64,000 bases of DNA, taken from assembly GCA_026874595.1 (NCBI GenBank), contig CM049306.1:45324019-45388018 (forward strand), written 5' to 3'. The position numbers and the translations under genes were made by a program. The notes under the pieces were generated by a model. It ran no database searches. It was not told the DNA's origin and was given only the letters and a program-made list of their open reading frames with translations. Below are positions 22,860 to 34,299 of this stretch, one piece after another (positions within the stretch are counted from its first letter, which is position 1; each line of letters starts with the position of its first letter). The stretch is from Sipunculus nudus (Eukaryota > Annelida > Sipuncula > Golfingiida > Sipunculidae).

Positions 22860-23455
22860 AGTATATAGAAGAAGGTGTAGGCCTACAGCGGAACCTGTCT
22901 GAAAGACTAAAGCTACTATTCTTTTTACGTGGTTGCGGCCGCGGTACGGTCCGGTATAGCGCCGATTTCTTTTTTTTTCGGTTGCGGTTCGCTGTATACG
23001 TATCTGACCTTTCATCCGGAGCATGTAGCGACCGATTCGACCAAAAAAATTTAAACGGTTGGGGTCGGACGAGGAATCCCGTTGAATTGTATATACGCCA
23101 CACGGGTTTCCCAAGGATTAACGTGTTTAACAGTGTATGGCACGAAAAAAAAAGTTCTTCGCTAGTTAACATCGATTTAAATCATTGTAAATATGTGAAA
23201 CACTGGTGAGTGATCTACATGTATCTGATTCTATTCAAGCAGCTGGTTTCTTGATCTTTTACATTTCACAATGCAGGGATACGTACATATATAATATATA
23301 TCCTACATAAATATTATACATATCATATGTACAAATGTGTATATATTATACACACAAACATACATTTTATCCGCAACCGCGACCGTATAAAAGGAATCGG
23401 CCGCAACCGCATATGTATACCGCGACCGCAGCCACAACCGTGTAGTCGTCGTCGT
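22860..23455. other. CpG-rich blocks in inverted arrangement between AGT tracts
   Basis: A block at about 22925-23000 (GGTTGCGGCCGCGGTACGG, later CGGTTGCGGTTCGC) and a block at about 23370-23450 whose complement reads GCGGTTGCGGCCGATTCC and GGTCGCGGTTGCGG. They face each other across about 400 bp and are bordered on both sides by AGT repeats, as if an element had inserted in the AGT array. No coding frame or family is recognised. Confidence 0.4.
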
Positions 23456-23929
23456 CTTAGTAGTAGTAGAAGTATAGTATTATAGTAGCGGTAATAAAGT
23501 ATATTAGAAGTAGCGGTAGTAGTAGCATTTAAAAGCGATAAAAACCGAATGGAAAGCAAACTCTGTAAATTTGTTCATACATTAATTAATGGTATAATAG
23601 TATATGTCGACGTCGTTGTGGTTTGCCTAAACATACGAAAGAAGATAAAAACAGACTATGAATACTATTTCTTCATATTGAAGTATGAATATAGTATGAT
23701 GCTATATAAATCAGCGTAAAAAGTGAAAAAGCACTTATTTACGCTTTTGAGAATACAGCATTTCAGCCAAAACCTTTCAATTGTTTGGACGCATGCTTCG
23801 AAATTAGAACATTTAAATCAGTTTAATAAAATAAAATATGGGCAGTCGATAAAAGATACTTTACTGATATTCGCCGAATCAAAGAGTCATGGATAAAGTA
23901 AGGGATTGAATGTCTTCCAAGACGCACGG

Positions 23930-24965
23930 AGAGGACATAACATAATATATATGTATGTGGTCCCACTCGATAATGTTAAAGATAGAGCTATCAAAGATAA
24001 ATAGACATGCAAAATCGTAGGCTGATACAGCAAACCATTCATGAGATACCTGTGATTTTCACCAAATATATACATGAAGTGAAAAGCATGGGGAAACGGT
24101 TGAAGGTGGTGCCACTTATCTTGCACAAGAGATAAAGCCATGGATCTATGGTTATGCAAACATACGTCAAACCACTCCTGAGATAAAGGCATGAATGTAT
24201 TTCACGATAACATGAGTGCATGGATATAAGACAACTATCCAATATGGATGGACATGCAGATTTTCAGGCCAATACATTTTACCACTCCTAAGATATTTTT
24301 TTCACCAAAAAACACCTGCAGATGGCCGTCAGATGATACTTTCTGTGGGTGGCGCCACCAGTATTATAGAAAAGAAACAGCTTATCAAGATCTTTGGACA
24401 TGACATATCTCAAACTGATACATTAAATCACACCTGAGATAAATGCATTCATGTGTTCCACTTATATGTGAATATAGGTGGCGCCATCAATCTTGTGAAA
24501 TCTACCCAAGCTGAATAAATATGCAATATTTCAGGCCCATACGCTGAACCACTCCGGAGATAAGAGCATCAATATTTTGTATTAAAACGTGAAAGTAGGT
24601 GGCGCCACTATTCATGTCAGAACCCAGAGTCATCCAAGATGGATAAACATGCTAAAAGTTTAGGCTGATACGTCCATTCACTCCTGAGATATGTGTAATT
24701 TTCAACAAAACAGATAAATGTATGAACACTATGCAAAAAAAGATTATAGGTGGCCGCACCGGGCTAGTATATGAAATTAAGCTATCAAAGCTCTATGGAT
24801 ATGCAAAATTCCAGGTGTCTATTATCCATGAAAAAGACGACCAGATGGACACTACGAAAAAAAGGATTATAGTGCGCGCACCTTGCGTTCTTTGTTATAG
24901 GCAAAAGTTCGCACGTAATCCTATAAATATACAGAAAGACCCGTTCAGGGGCTAGAAATCTAGAA
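23930..24965 (+). repeat. diverged relic of the palindrome array
   Basis: GGTGGCGCCACC-like sites start at 24105, 24348, 24477, 24598 and 24749. They are spaced by an ACC(A)CTCCTGAGATA...GCAT context matching the GTCAAACCACTG(C)AGATATGAG part of the main element. Termini like those of copy A are absent, so this is an older relative. Confidence 0.6.
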
Positions 24966-25089
24966 GTTTCACCGGAAACAGTTAAACGAAGCAGCTGCGA
25001 AAGAGGCCCCACATAAAGAATGTCACATGGTCTGCTGGTGATTTATGATGAAGAACTAAGCTATACTCAATATATATTTGATTTTCAGG

Positions 25090-25092
<3 letters not shown>

Positions 25093-25145
<53 letters not shown>
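25093..25145. repeat. TA dinucleotide microsatellite
   Basis: Uninterrupted AT/TA run of about 50 bp. Confidence 0.95.
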
Positions 25146-25148
<3 letters not shown>

Positions 25149-25589
25149 GTTAAAGTTTAGGTAAAAAAATGTATACTGAGACGCATCAAGGTCCGTCCAC
25201 GCATATATAATCATACACATATATGAAGCCTCTAGCCAGAAACATTTAACTGGAATATTTGACGTTTGCATTAGGATGCTGTTAAATCGTCGTAAATCCT
25301 TTAGATTAATGCCATGAGGGTCTAAGTGATATAAATGTAATATCACAAATTACTTTGTAATTAATTTTTTTCTGACCAGGCTAGTTTGAACAACTGAGAT
25401 ATGCAAATTGACCAAATCAGAAAACCAATCAGACATCGTATTGCTCGATAAACAATCCTGCTTGATCATGGTTCCTAAAGGGGTCTTTTTCTTATATCTG
25501 ACGTCTATTACTAAAGATAATCCCCATCCCACCGCACCCAGGCTGTTCGTTTAGTCTACAACAATGTACACGAGTTTATAAATTATGTT

Positions 25590-26110
25590 CGGCCCGCCAA
25601 AATAATCCAGACGTACACATTCAGCAAAGCCATCTTGAGTTAAATCAGATGAATCAGAGATTTACAAAGGGTGTTTTGCTGCTATATGACATTCCCACGT
25701 TTTAACATATGCGACTAACCACCTCAGAATATACACATATTGGTTTCCCTTTCTTCAACATTGGAGCATGTACCGTATATATACTAACAGCTTTTATATT
25801 AACAAGCTCATATATACATCTGTCATCGAGGCGTTATAAGAACTTGTCTGTACAGGATTTACGTAGAGTTCATCAGGCAGACGATGCCACACCCATGGGC
25901 TTTTCCACTGCAGGGGCCAAGTTACCGTTCCCGCGCTTCTGCTATACCTTACATAACATATGGAACCATCTTTCGAAGCTAAGTCAAATGCATTAATATG
26001 TACCCAGAGTAAACCAGAAATAATGCACATGTATTCTACAAGTATATACAAGAATCCTGTGGAGCTTTTATTAATGTGCTGCTTTGCCTATATACATGTA
26101 CTGTTAAGGA
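25590..26110. repeat. diverged copy of the repeat at 3632-3985
   Basis: Begins GGCCCGCCAAAATAATC and shares TTATAAGAACTTG and a CCAGAAATAATGCACAT...TTTATTAATGTGCTGCTT block with the earlier copy, in the same orientation. The middle carries an unrelated insertion-like stretch. Confidence 0.45.
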
Positions 26111-27226
26111 GATACCGTATTCATGTAATACCTTTTCGACATTTCAATCAACAAACATGTATATAACTTACTGGACATTTTGAGAAAAAAGTTTTTTTTC
26201 AGTTTTGTTAATTATACAATATTGACATTCAAATTAATCATCTGCATAGAAATTGATCAGATATAGGCCTAACCATGATAAATTAAGAACATGGATAGCT
26301 CGATACTTGCAGTAAAATATTATATATATATATATAATTTTGCCTATCTACACCAATTATCAAACGTTCATAGCTAAACAATACCAATACTAATGACTTT
26401 GCCTAAAAAAGGTCGCCCCGTCAAGAAAGGGAGGGGGAGGCAGGCCCCCCAAAATGGCCTGAAACCCTTTAAAAAGGTTGCGGCTGCTGAAAAAAATGCA
26501 TAAAGGTGCTACCAGTCAAACAAAGAGAATGGATGAAACATAATCCTACACCGTGACACGGAGGGATTCATAATATTTACCTATAGCTGAAACAGACATA
26601 AACGGATTGATTATATGAATGTTCCATATAGGTGATAACCTAATCGAAAGCCACTGTATGAATTTGTATATATATGACTATTTTTTTTGGTGGACTATGC
26701 ATGGACTTAAGGTACCTGTCATAAAGGTCATTATTAAAATTGAGCACATGCTTGTATGTATTAAACATAGGTATTAAAACTGATATAGTCTTATATATGA
26801 AGTGTCTGCGTTTGACATTTATATTATTTACATTGCACTGAAAAATTTAATCCGACAAATACATGTAATTGGAAGTTTCAGCAAACGGTCATATAAAAAA
26901 ATGGAGGCAAAAAATTTTTGGTTCTCAGATACCGAGCACGAAAATCTATTAACCATGATAAAATATATTGATATGATTATAAATTTACTGATTTTAAGCT
27001 CCAGTTGCTCGAGTATTTCTGAAAGGAAAAAAATTATAAAATTCAATTTTTTTTTCATCCCCTTCGTGTGTGCGTTTGTGTGTGTGTTGTTCATAACATA
27101 ACTCACGCAATCATGAACGAATATCATGAAATTGTCAGGGGATTCGGGAAAGGGCAAATGAAGTACATGTCGCTTGGACAATTGTTTGGATCCGGAAATT
27201 GCACCGGATCCAGGAATGTCATCAAG

Positions 27227-27286
<60 letters not shown>

Positions 27287-27344
27287 ACAGTTCAAGCGCT
27301 TCTATATCATTAATCATAGAAAACAATTTATGTCAGTATGTGTA

Positions 27345-27380
<36 letters not shown>

Positions 27381-28310
27381 ATAGACTCGGAAATTACAGA
27401 TGTTTTATGTATGTAAATTTATTAGCAGACCAAGGCAAATATTAGTATTAATTTGATCATGGCTATGAAGGAACATGAAAGAGGCACGAACGCGGGTACT
27501 TATATATCCACGAGGTAAAATATGTTCAATACTGCAATTCAATTCAAACAAGCATTTTAGAATGCCTTAAAATATATTGAAAAAAAAATACAAGGAATTT
27601 AAATCAGAATAAAAAATAAAAAAATAAAAAATGTTATATGTTCCTGAACCTATTTTGGTATTTTCTATAATTTTTTTTTACAATGATATAATCATACATA
27701 TACATTATATATATTAATTATGATTTTATGTAGCTTTTATAGAAGGGGAATAGTTATATTTATTAATATAATCATCATCATCATTATTATCATCATTTTT
27801 ATCATAATTGTATATTTTCATGCAACGTGAAGGTTCATTAATATGTGGGGCAAGTCCAACATTCCATCGAAATTTAAATTTGTGCGCAGAGGCCACTCCA
27901 CGCTAACACCGTGAGACGTGAATAACCCTAACAACAAAAACCGATAGAATGTCAAGGATTTTCTTTCGTATTTGTATCTCCTAAAATGACTGACTGCGCA
28001 AAAATCATGTTCACGGATTGAGGCTGTTTATTCACCTCATTAAAATGTGATCTGATACGGTATAAACTGGGACTCTGAAATACAAACATTTAAGTTCTTT
28101 CAGAACACAGACCTTCCCGACATGTAGGACAGTTATTTAACTTATTCTCTTGAATAAAGATATTATTGATTTCTTTGGACTGTATTATTATTTTCATTTT
28201 CGAGGACTTCATTTGAATGTAAGTCAGTACCCGTCATGCGGCATTATGCTCCAGTCTGAACAAAGTGGAAGCATTTAGCTATGTTCGTGTACATATATAG
28301 TGGTAGTATA
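26111..28310. repeat. AT-rich intergenic DNA with TA microsatellites at 27230-27284 and 27346-27379
   Basis: Two pure TA runs in otherwise AT-rich DNA; a GT-rich stretch lies near 27066-27090. No gene, RNA or transposon ends recognised. Confidence 0.7.
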
Positions 28311-28314
28311 TCTG

Positions 28315-28450
28315 TTGTGAGCGCCACCACGTGGCACAGAGATTTATGACCAACAGATGGCGTGGATGTCCGTTTGGCAATGAGGAAGTGGCTTGCAGAA
28401 CTTCCTGAGCATGCGCAGTTTCAAGCAGAGAGCATTGGTGTCGCCATAAT
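28315..28450 (+). promoter_or_regulatory. proximal promoter and 5' UTR of the TIA-1/TIAR-like gene
   Basis: Within about 130 bp upstream of the ATG lie CACGTG (E-box, near 28328), ACAGATGGCG (YY1-like, near 28354), AGGAAGTG (ETS, near 28382), ACTTCCTG (inverted ETS, near 28401), GCATGCGC (NRF-1-like, near 28409) and CGCCAT (inverted YY1-like, near 28443). ETS, NRF-1 and YY1 motifs at this density are usual for TATA-less housekeeping promoters. Binding is inferred from motifs only. Confidence 0.5.
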
Positions 28451-28468
28451 ATGATGGAACTATCACTT
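28451..28468 (+). CDS. TIA-1/TIAR-like exon 1 (residues 1-6)
   Basis: An 18-bp coding part, MMELSL, ending at donor GTGAGT. Two adjacent in-frame ATGs; phase 0 at the end. Confidence 0.75.
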
Positions 28469-28836
28469 GTGAGTAAATTTTACAGATATTCTCGGATTTT
28501 GACATGAATACATAGCAATACGAGATTCTCATGATTGATTACTTGTTTTTCAGGGCGCTTGTGAGGAGGTGAACCCACGTACTCTGTAAGTAACCCACCT
28601 TAGTCTTTCATTGTCGCCCATCGAAATTCTCAAGTTGCTTTCGTATTTGTCACATGGAAAGTTCTATAACTTCCTGAAACTTTTGAAAAAGCTACCATCT
28701 GGCCCAATTCAGAACTGTGAAATCATCTTGTTTTTGTAGGTACGTGGGGAACTTAGACCCTGCAGTTAATGAAACCCTTCTGATGGCTTTGTTTGGACAG
28801 ATCGGAGCGTGCAAAGGCTGCAAAATTATCAGCGAG
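28451..28836 (+). CDS. TIA-1/TIAR/Rox8-family RNA-binding protein, first three exons (partial)
   Basis: Exons 28451-28468, 28554-28585 and 28740-28836 join in phase to 49 codons: MMELSLGACEEVNPRTLYVG, then NLDPAVNETLLMALFGQIGA, then CKGCKIISE. All junctions are GT-AG (CTT/GTGAGT, CAG/GGCG, CTCT/GTAAGT, TAG/GTACG, GAG/GTAGGG). LYVGNL is the RNP2 motif of an RRM, and the G.CK.CKI block is characteristic of TIA-1, TIAR and fly Rox8. These proteins bind U-rich RNA, promote 5' splice-site use in the nucleus and nucleate stress granules in the cytoplasm. RNP1, RRM2, RRM3 and the Q-rich tail are not in the window. The start is the first of two adjacent ATGs; a few extra N-terminal residues relative to vertebrate members are normal variation. 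Vertebrates have two paralogues, so no single symbol is given. Confidence 0.88.
28554..28585 (+). CDS. TIA-1/TIAR-like exon 2 (residues 7-17)
   Basis: A 32-bp exon after TTTTTCAG, encoding GACEEVNPRT plus two bases of the next Leu codon. The donor is GTAAGT. It is a very small exon supported by the phase match to exon 3. Confidence 0.82.
28740..28836 (+). CDS. TIA-1/TIAR-like exon 3, RRM1 first half (residues 17-49)
   Basis: A 97-bp exon after TTTTTGTAG, completing LYVGNL (RNP2) and continuing to CKGCKIISE. The donor is GTAGGG, phase 0. In TIA-1 relatives the next exon supplies the RNP1 strand. Confidence 0.9.
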
Positions 28837-29619
28837 GTAGGGCAGACCAATTAGGCCACTGTAACATTCATACATATAGTGATATTTTTGAAGCCGGTTC
28901 ACTTTTAACAGACAGTTTTAAGTTCTCAGATAATTAAATGAAATCCATTGTTTTACATCCCATATCATGAAATCATCCATGTGTCCTGATACCCTCTGAC
29001 AAAAATTGGTAGGCCCCTGATGACAGTTAATACATAAACATTAAAAAAAGCAAGTTTTATATACTGTTTTGGCACCCACGCTCCACATGCATATGTAGTA
29101 TGATGTACAGATCACAATACTTCACAATTATGACAGTCAGCCACTGCAATATGAGCATCAGGTTGGTATGTGGTCTGCTTTCAGACTAGACTTTCTGACA
29201 GCCAAATTGTTTACATCCAAAGACTCTGTTCTGCTTCATATTTCTTGTGTATCTTGGCAGAGATGTGGTCAGTGTCCAAAAACACTATAAATAAAATTGA
29301 AACAAAATATATTACAATTTCATCGAGTTAGTTAGGGTTACATAAATATATCATCAATGAAGTTAGATAAATATTTGCAGGTGTAAGCTGCATATCATTT
29401 TGAAAATGCATTATAACTAGATACAAATAAAATATAGACCATGTGCTTCATAGAATTGTAATAAGGAAGACCATGAAAACTAATTTTTTAGGAAAGTCCA
29501 CATACCAGTTATATAAATTTGAAAAAAAAAACCTCATAATGAATTCTGTATGTACATGACATCATGGCTCATTTAGTGGCCATTCTTTAATTGCAAGATT
29601 TTACGTATTATTCTGAGAA
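28837..29619. other. start of the large TIA-1/TIAR-like intron, no recognised feature
   Basis: AT-rich intron sequence with a short A-rich tract near 29520. No exon encoding the expected RNP1 segment was found. Confidence 0.5.
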
Positions 29620-30653
29620 CAGGGTTTGTATGTCCTTTAAAAGTTTTGATTTTTTTGAGATTTTAAAAATCAGTACGTAAAAGGTCATGTTTCTTTAATT
29701 CTCAAAGGTCATGAAAAAGTCACGAATTTTCATTTTCGCACTGTCTAAAATGTTTTGTATCAACTTTAGTATCCATCATGCCATTAATACAGATACTTTA
29801 ATAAAAAATATCCCAGGGCAGTCTTTATTCAGCTAAGCATGTGTTCCAGATGTACAGAATTTCAAGACTTGCCTGTTGTTCATAGGATACCAGGTGAACA
29901 AAATTCTAAACCTTTCTGTAGTGGTTTATTCATGGGCAAGTTTTCTGCAAATGCAGGAGTGAGATGCTTAAAAATTGTACCTATGAGACAAATAAAAATG
30001 GTATTTCACTGTTGTTTACAATAAAAAAAAATCATTAGTTCAGCCTATAAGTTTAAGATGTTAAATCACAAATAAAAAAGCTTTTAAAGATATTTGACAG
30101 GGATGAAAGACTGTCGTATATTGAAAACTGTAAATTAAAAGTAATTTTTCAAAATGAAAGCAAAATATAAACTGCTGCCATTTTCAGCCTTCTATTGCAT
30201 TGTTAATTTGTAATGTTCATACTCCCAAGCAGTCATCTCTCATGACTAGTCAATAAATGGATAAAAAATGGAAAAAGACTTATAAAAAAATTCATGAAAA
30301 TACCTGTATGTACGTGTAACATTTCTAAGCCTGTGCATGCAATCTGTGGTTTGGCAGGAAATCTTTGCCGTCTACACTTGTATTCACTTGCCCACACTTC
30401 TGTTAGTAGAGCTGACAGGATGTTTAAAATGCACAGGCTAGTCTTAATTAAGTAACTTAAGGCTTAAAAATATTGTATCTGGATAGGATCCAGGATTTTT
30501 GGAAAGGGGGGGGGGTCCAACCCAGGAAGACTAAAAGAAAACCTTACAAAAGGTCCTCTGGTCAGGAAAGGATATAAACCCCTTAAAAGGTTGTTTCAGT
30601 GCTGCTATCCCCCCACCCCTTTATAAGGGGACAGTATCAGCTAAAGATGTACT

Positions 30654-32169
30654 CAGGGTTGGCAAGTTTTAGGCATGAAGGTTTTAACCATAGGTTATAA
30701 CCTGGTTAAAACCGCCCCGCCTAAAACAGGTTTTAGGCACCAAAAGTGCCCAAAACCTATATTTGTTTACATATTTTACTTAAAGATCTGTAAAACTACC
30801 ATACTGGTTGGGGTGAAGCAGTCACAAGGCTTTGCTGGGCTTCTGGAAGCTATCAAGTATTAGAAATGCATGATTTCCTGTTGGCTGGTACCATGCAGTC
30901 TTCAAAGAGCCTGTATAGGTGTCTGAACATGAGACCATGTTTGTGTGGCACATAGTTTTATTGGCCAAGGTAATGACATTATCAGGACCTTTTGGGTTTC
31001 CTGATGAGTGCCCAGCTACCTTGAATGATGTAATACAGCCTCCAGTTTGCCCTTGTAAGACAGGGTATCACTATCAGAGGGGAGGACTACTTGATTAGAC
31101 AAGTTAATTACAATTTATCAGGGTGATGGGGTCATAAGACCCAATGGTCAGAAGTCCTACTGCTGTGTCCTAGTAGATGTTCATGTCAACTTTCATACAT
31201 GACTAGGAGGATGCAATCAAAGCCCTTGCCCTGAAGACTGTTCTTGAGCAAAAATTTTACTGAGTGATGCAGTCAGTGCCCCTCAGGCCTTCAGGTTTAA
31301 CACAGCCCCTGAGTAATCATGGATATTCTGTGGTTTGCAACATATTCATTGCAAAATATTTTCACATTTTCAGTTTTATACTAATTACAGTGTTTAATGA
31401 GGGTTCCATTTTCACAATCTCATCATACAATTAACAGAGTATATCCATCATTATATAGAAGATAAGTATGTGCACAAAATCTTAAAATTTGACAAGGGAT
31501 GACCTAGCTAAGGGAATAAACAAATAGTGGAAATTCTTGTTCATTATCAGATATTATCATATTTTTAGTTTTATGGCTAGCATAAAAGATATGTAATAAT
31601 TTATAAATCCAATCCAATGCTTTTTGCCATTGAAGCTACAGGCATACAAAATAAACATGTTATGTTAGTGAAGCTACAGTATAAAGGACTATTCATCAGT
31701 GTAAATGGAACAACATTTTAAATCCAGGAAAACTTCTTTTCCATTTATCACAAAATTTAATCCCTTGTGATCAAAAAGCCAATAAAAGTATCTGGTTATA
31801 AGCTTAAAGTAAGAGCATTCTTTTATAAATTGGCAGTAATGGAGGTAGGAGAGTCGGAGAACTGTGTTCATAAGGAAATCCCTGAAGTAGTGTTGAATTC
31901 ATTTGTTGCTTTTTTTGTGTCATGGTTTAATTTGTTTAGTTTGAATAAAGTGATCCTCAATTTTAATTTGTTGAGCATATTTCTTTAATGCATTTAGATG
32001 TTTAACAATAAAACATAGTTAAACTAAAAGTCATAGGTAAGGGTAAATAAGGTTTAAGGCAGTTAAAGGCAGTTTTAGGCAGGTTATAACCTATTTTAGG
32101 CAGTTAAAGGCATGTTTTAGGCTCTGCCCTGCCGATAACAGGTTTTGGGCAGCCTAAAACCCAACCCTG
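30654..32169. mobile_element. hAT-like element with 8-bp target duplication GATGTACT
   Basis: A 1516-bp element flanked by perfect GATGTACT repeats (30646-30653 and 32170-32177). Ends are CAGGGTTGG (left) and, inverted, CAGGGTTGG (right). Subterminal TTTTAGGC/GCCTAAAA repeats occur at both ends, such as clusters at 30668-30750 and 32050-32155. No transposase frame. It is interrupted by a MITE at 31323-31790. Confidence 0.88.
31323..31790. mobile_element. MITE with ATACTGTGGTTG ends, diverged copy 3, nested in the hAT-like element
   Basis: The left end ATATTCTGTGGTTTGCAAC, the subterminal GAGGGTTCCATTTTCACAATC and the right TTAATCCCTTGTGATCAAAA block match the 7369 family with decay. Its position inside the hAT-like element shows that it inserted later, or that the hAT-like element carried it. 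Confidence 0.5.
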
Positions 32170-32855
32170 GATGTACTTGTATACTTCCCCTGCAATTATG
32201 ATTATCTAAACAAGATGTACTAGTTATCATGTATAATTCCCCTGCTATTATGATTATCTAAACAAGATTATCTAAACAGGTCAATGTGATTGTTGAACCA
32301 GACTTCAGCTAACATAATACCTATAATAGCTTAATTAAATGGACACAGTGGGCAGTATCTAGAAGTATATATGATGCACCATATAACCATAACCTTAGCA
32401 TCAGTTACGTTAATCATCACAAGAAAAAGAAATGACTGATGAAGTGATAGTCAAAATGAGATTTAGATATAAACAATTTGTAATTGAGTAAATAAAATCA
32501 GAACTGACAGCATGGAATTGTAAGATTCTGATTTTTTTTGCACTTCCCTCATACTTTTTAATTCAAACAAAACAAGACTAATGAAAACCCTCTCTGAAGG
32601 TCAGATTTATCCCAAAATATATATGCCCTGATAGCCGTCTCTATCATATAGGTATTATTTTTAGAGCTCGTTGCTTTCTTTAAAAGAGGAATTGACATTC
32701 ATGTTACCAACTGACGGTACCATATTATATGAAGATAGCAAACATGCTTTTAAATTTATTATATTGAATGGGTTGAAACTAGTTTACCAGTGCTGAAATA
32801 GTTAAACATTATTAACCGTTTCTTGTTAATTAAGTACACAAATATTTCTTGGTCA

Positions 32856-32909
32856 CAGGGGTATTTCCCAAAGAGGGAATTACAACCTGGTAATTCCTCG
32901 ACAACCCTG
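32856..32909. repeat. short relic resembling ends of the 13923-14529 hAT-like family
   Basis: CAGGGGTATTTCCC...GACAACCCTG, 54 bp with hAT-like ends and GGGAATT subterminal motifs like those at 13923. No target duplication is visible, so it may be a deletion remnant. Confidence 0.4.
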
Positions 32910-34044
32910 TCCATAAATCAAACTAATGACATTACATTGGTTAATTATTTTAAAAATAATAATAAGTAAAAATTAAGCAATTAGAATAACCTTTATTTCT
33001 TACACTTTTGCAGTATCAAATTAAGTAGTTTAATAGGCACATGTGTGAAATGGGAGCATTGATGTAAAGGGTGCTTGTCTTTTGATACCATATACCCTTC
33101 TGGTTTTATTCTTGGGTTGTTGGCATCTCTGTCTTTGAAAGCATTTTAATTGACAGTTTTGAAAGCTTGTTAAATGTAAGTGTTCACTCTTAATATTAAA
33201 AAATCTTTAAATAAATAAAACTTTGCTAGACTGAACTGTTAAACTAGATTTTTTCATACTTAAACATTCCATGTGTTCATTTTTATGGTTAAATATCCTA
33301 AACATCGAGCCTATGTATTTTTTTTATTTACAAAAAATTGATGTGGGCAGTGCCCGAGAACCACACCTTTTTTTGCCTTAGCTATATTCTTTATATTTAA
33401 ATAATCTAGGATGATCTACATTGCCAGTGTACTAAGTAATATTTACATGTCAACGTAATGAGGAAAAGGTCATGATTTTTTCGTCGCAGGTCCTGTAAAA
33501 TCATGTAATTTTGATTTGTTCAAAGTGTATAAACCCTGGAGAATATTTGAGTTGGTTCCAGTTGGAAAATGTTGATGGAATGTTTGTAAATGTTCTGAAA
33601 TATCTGCATCAGGTATTTCCCTGGCCTTTATTTTTTAGCAGTGCCCACAAGGGATAATTTCCCTGGACAGCCATGTTCAATCATTAACTGAAACCCATCT
33701 GTTCACAAAAAAAATCACTTAGCACATAAATACAACAATAAATAACTTATTCAAATTTGTACTCTTGGCACAAAAAAAATCAAGTGAAACATTTATTTTG
33801 TATATAAAATTTGTGCAACATTGTCAATTTTCCATCACAATTTTTTCAGTGATCTTTGTTCAATATTAATACAATATGATTTCTGCAGGGTTCATAATGT
33901 TACAAAATTAAGAAAATTAGGTTTTTCATTTCCTTACATCCTTGTTTCAATAGCCAAAAAAGAAAGGATTCAGCACTTGACACTTGGGTCATAATTTGGA
34001 GAGTTCCATAGATTTTAAAGTATCCTGCTACATTTAATTCTTCC

Positions 34045-34285
34045 CTCGAGACCACGATCGGAGTTTGTCCTAGTAGAATCGCTGATTCTACTAGTAGAAA
34101 GTCTAATTATGTTGTGGTCTCTGGTTGATTGGAGTTTGTCCTAGTAGAGGCTATGATCAGAGTTTGTCCTAGTAGAATCGCCGATCCTACTAGTAGAAAG
34201 TCTGATCAGAGTTTCTCCTAGTAGAAAGTCCGATCGTACTTTGTCCTAGTAAGTTCGATGATTCTACTGGATCTCAGTTTGTCCT
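34045..34285. repeat. local hairpin repeat (GTTTGTCCTAGTAGAATC units)
   Basis: Several copies of GATC.GAGTTTGTCCTAGTAGA. CTAGTAGAATC-GCT-GATTCTACTAG at 34070-34094 is a perfect 11-bp hairpin; a second copy near 34168-34192 has one mismatch. Bordered by non-repeated intron DNA. Confidence 0.75.
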
Positions 34286-34299
34286 GTGACATACATTTA

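Larger units (their letters stand above)
29620..33539. mobile_element. possible 3.9-kb hAT-like element holding nested insertions
   Basis: The left end CAGGGTTTGTA (29620) and the inverted right end CAGGGTTTATA (33539) share subterminal AAGGTCATG blocks, and GAGAA abuts both ends (29615-29619 and 33540-33544). A 5-bp duplication is shorter than the usual 8 bp for hAT, so the pairing may be coincidental. The body contains the hAT-like element at 30654-32169. Confidence 0.35.

Noticed and set aside
22255-23172. Long open frames of poly-Ser, poly-Val and poly-Thr on both strands
   Set aside because: They are translations of the AGT trinucleotide array, open in several frames at once, without start or splice context.
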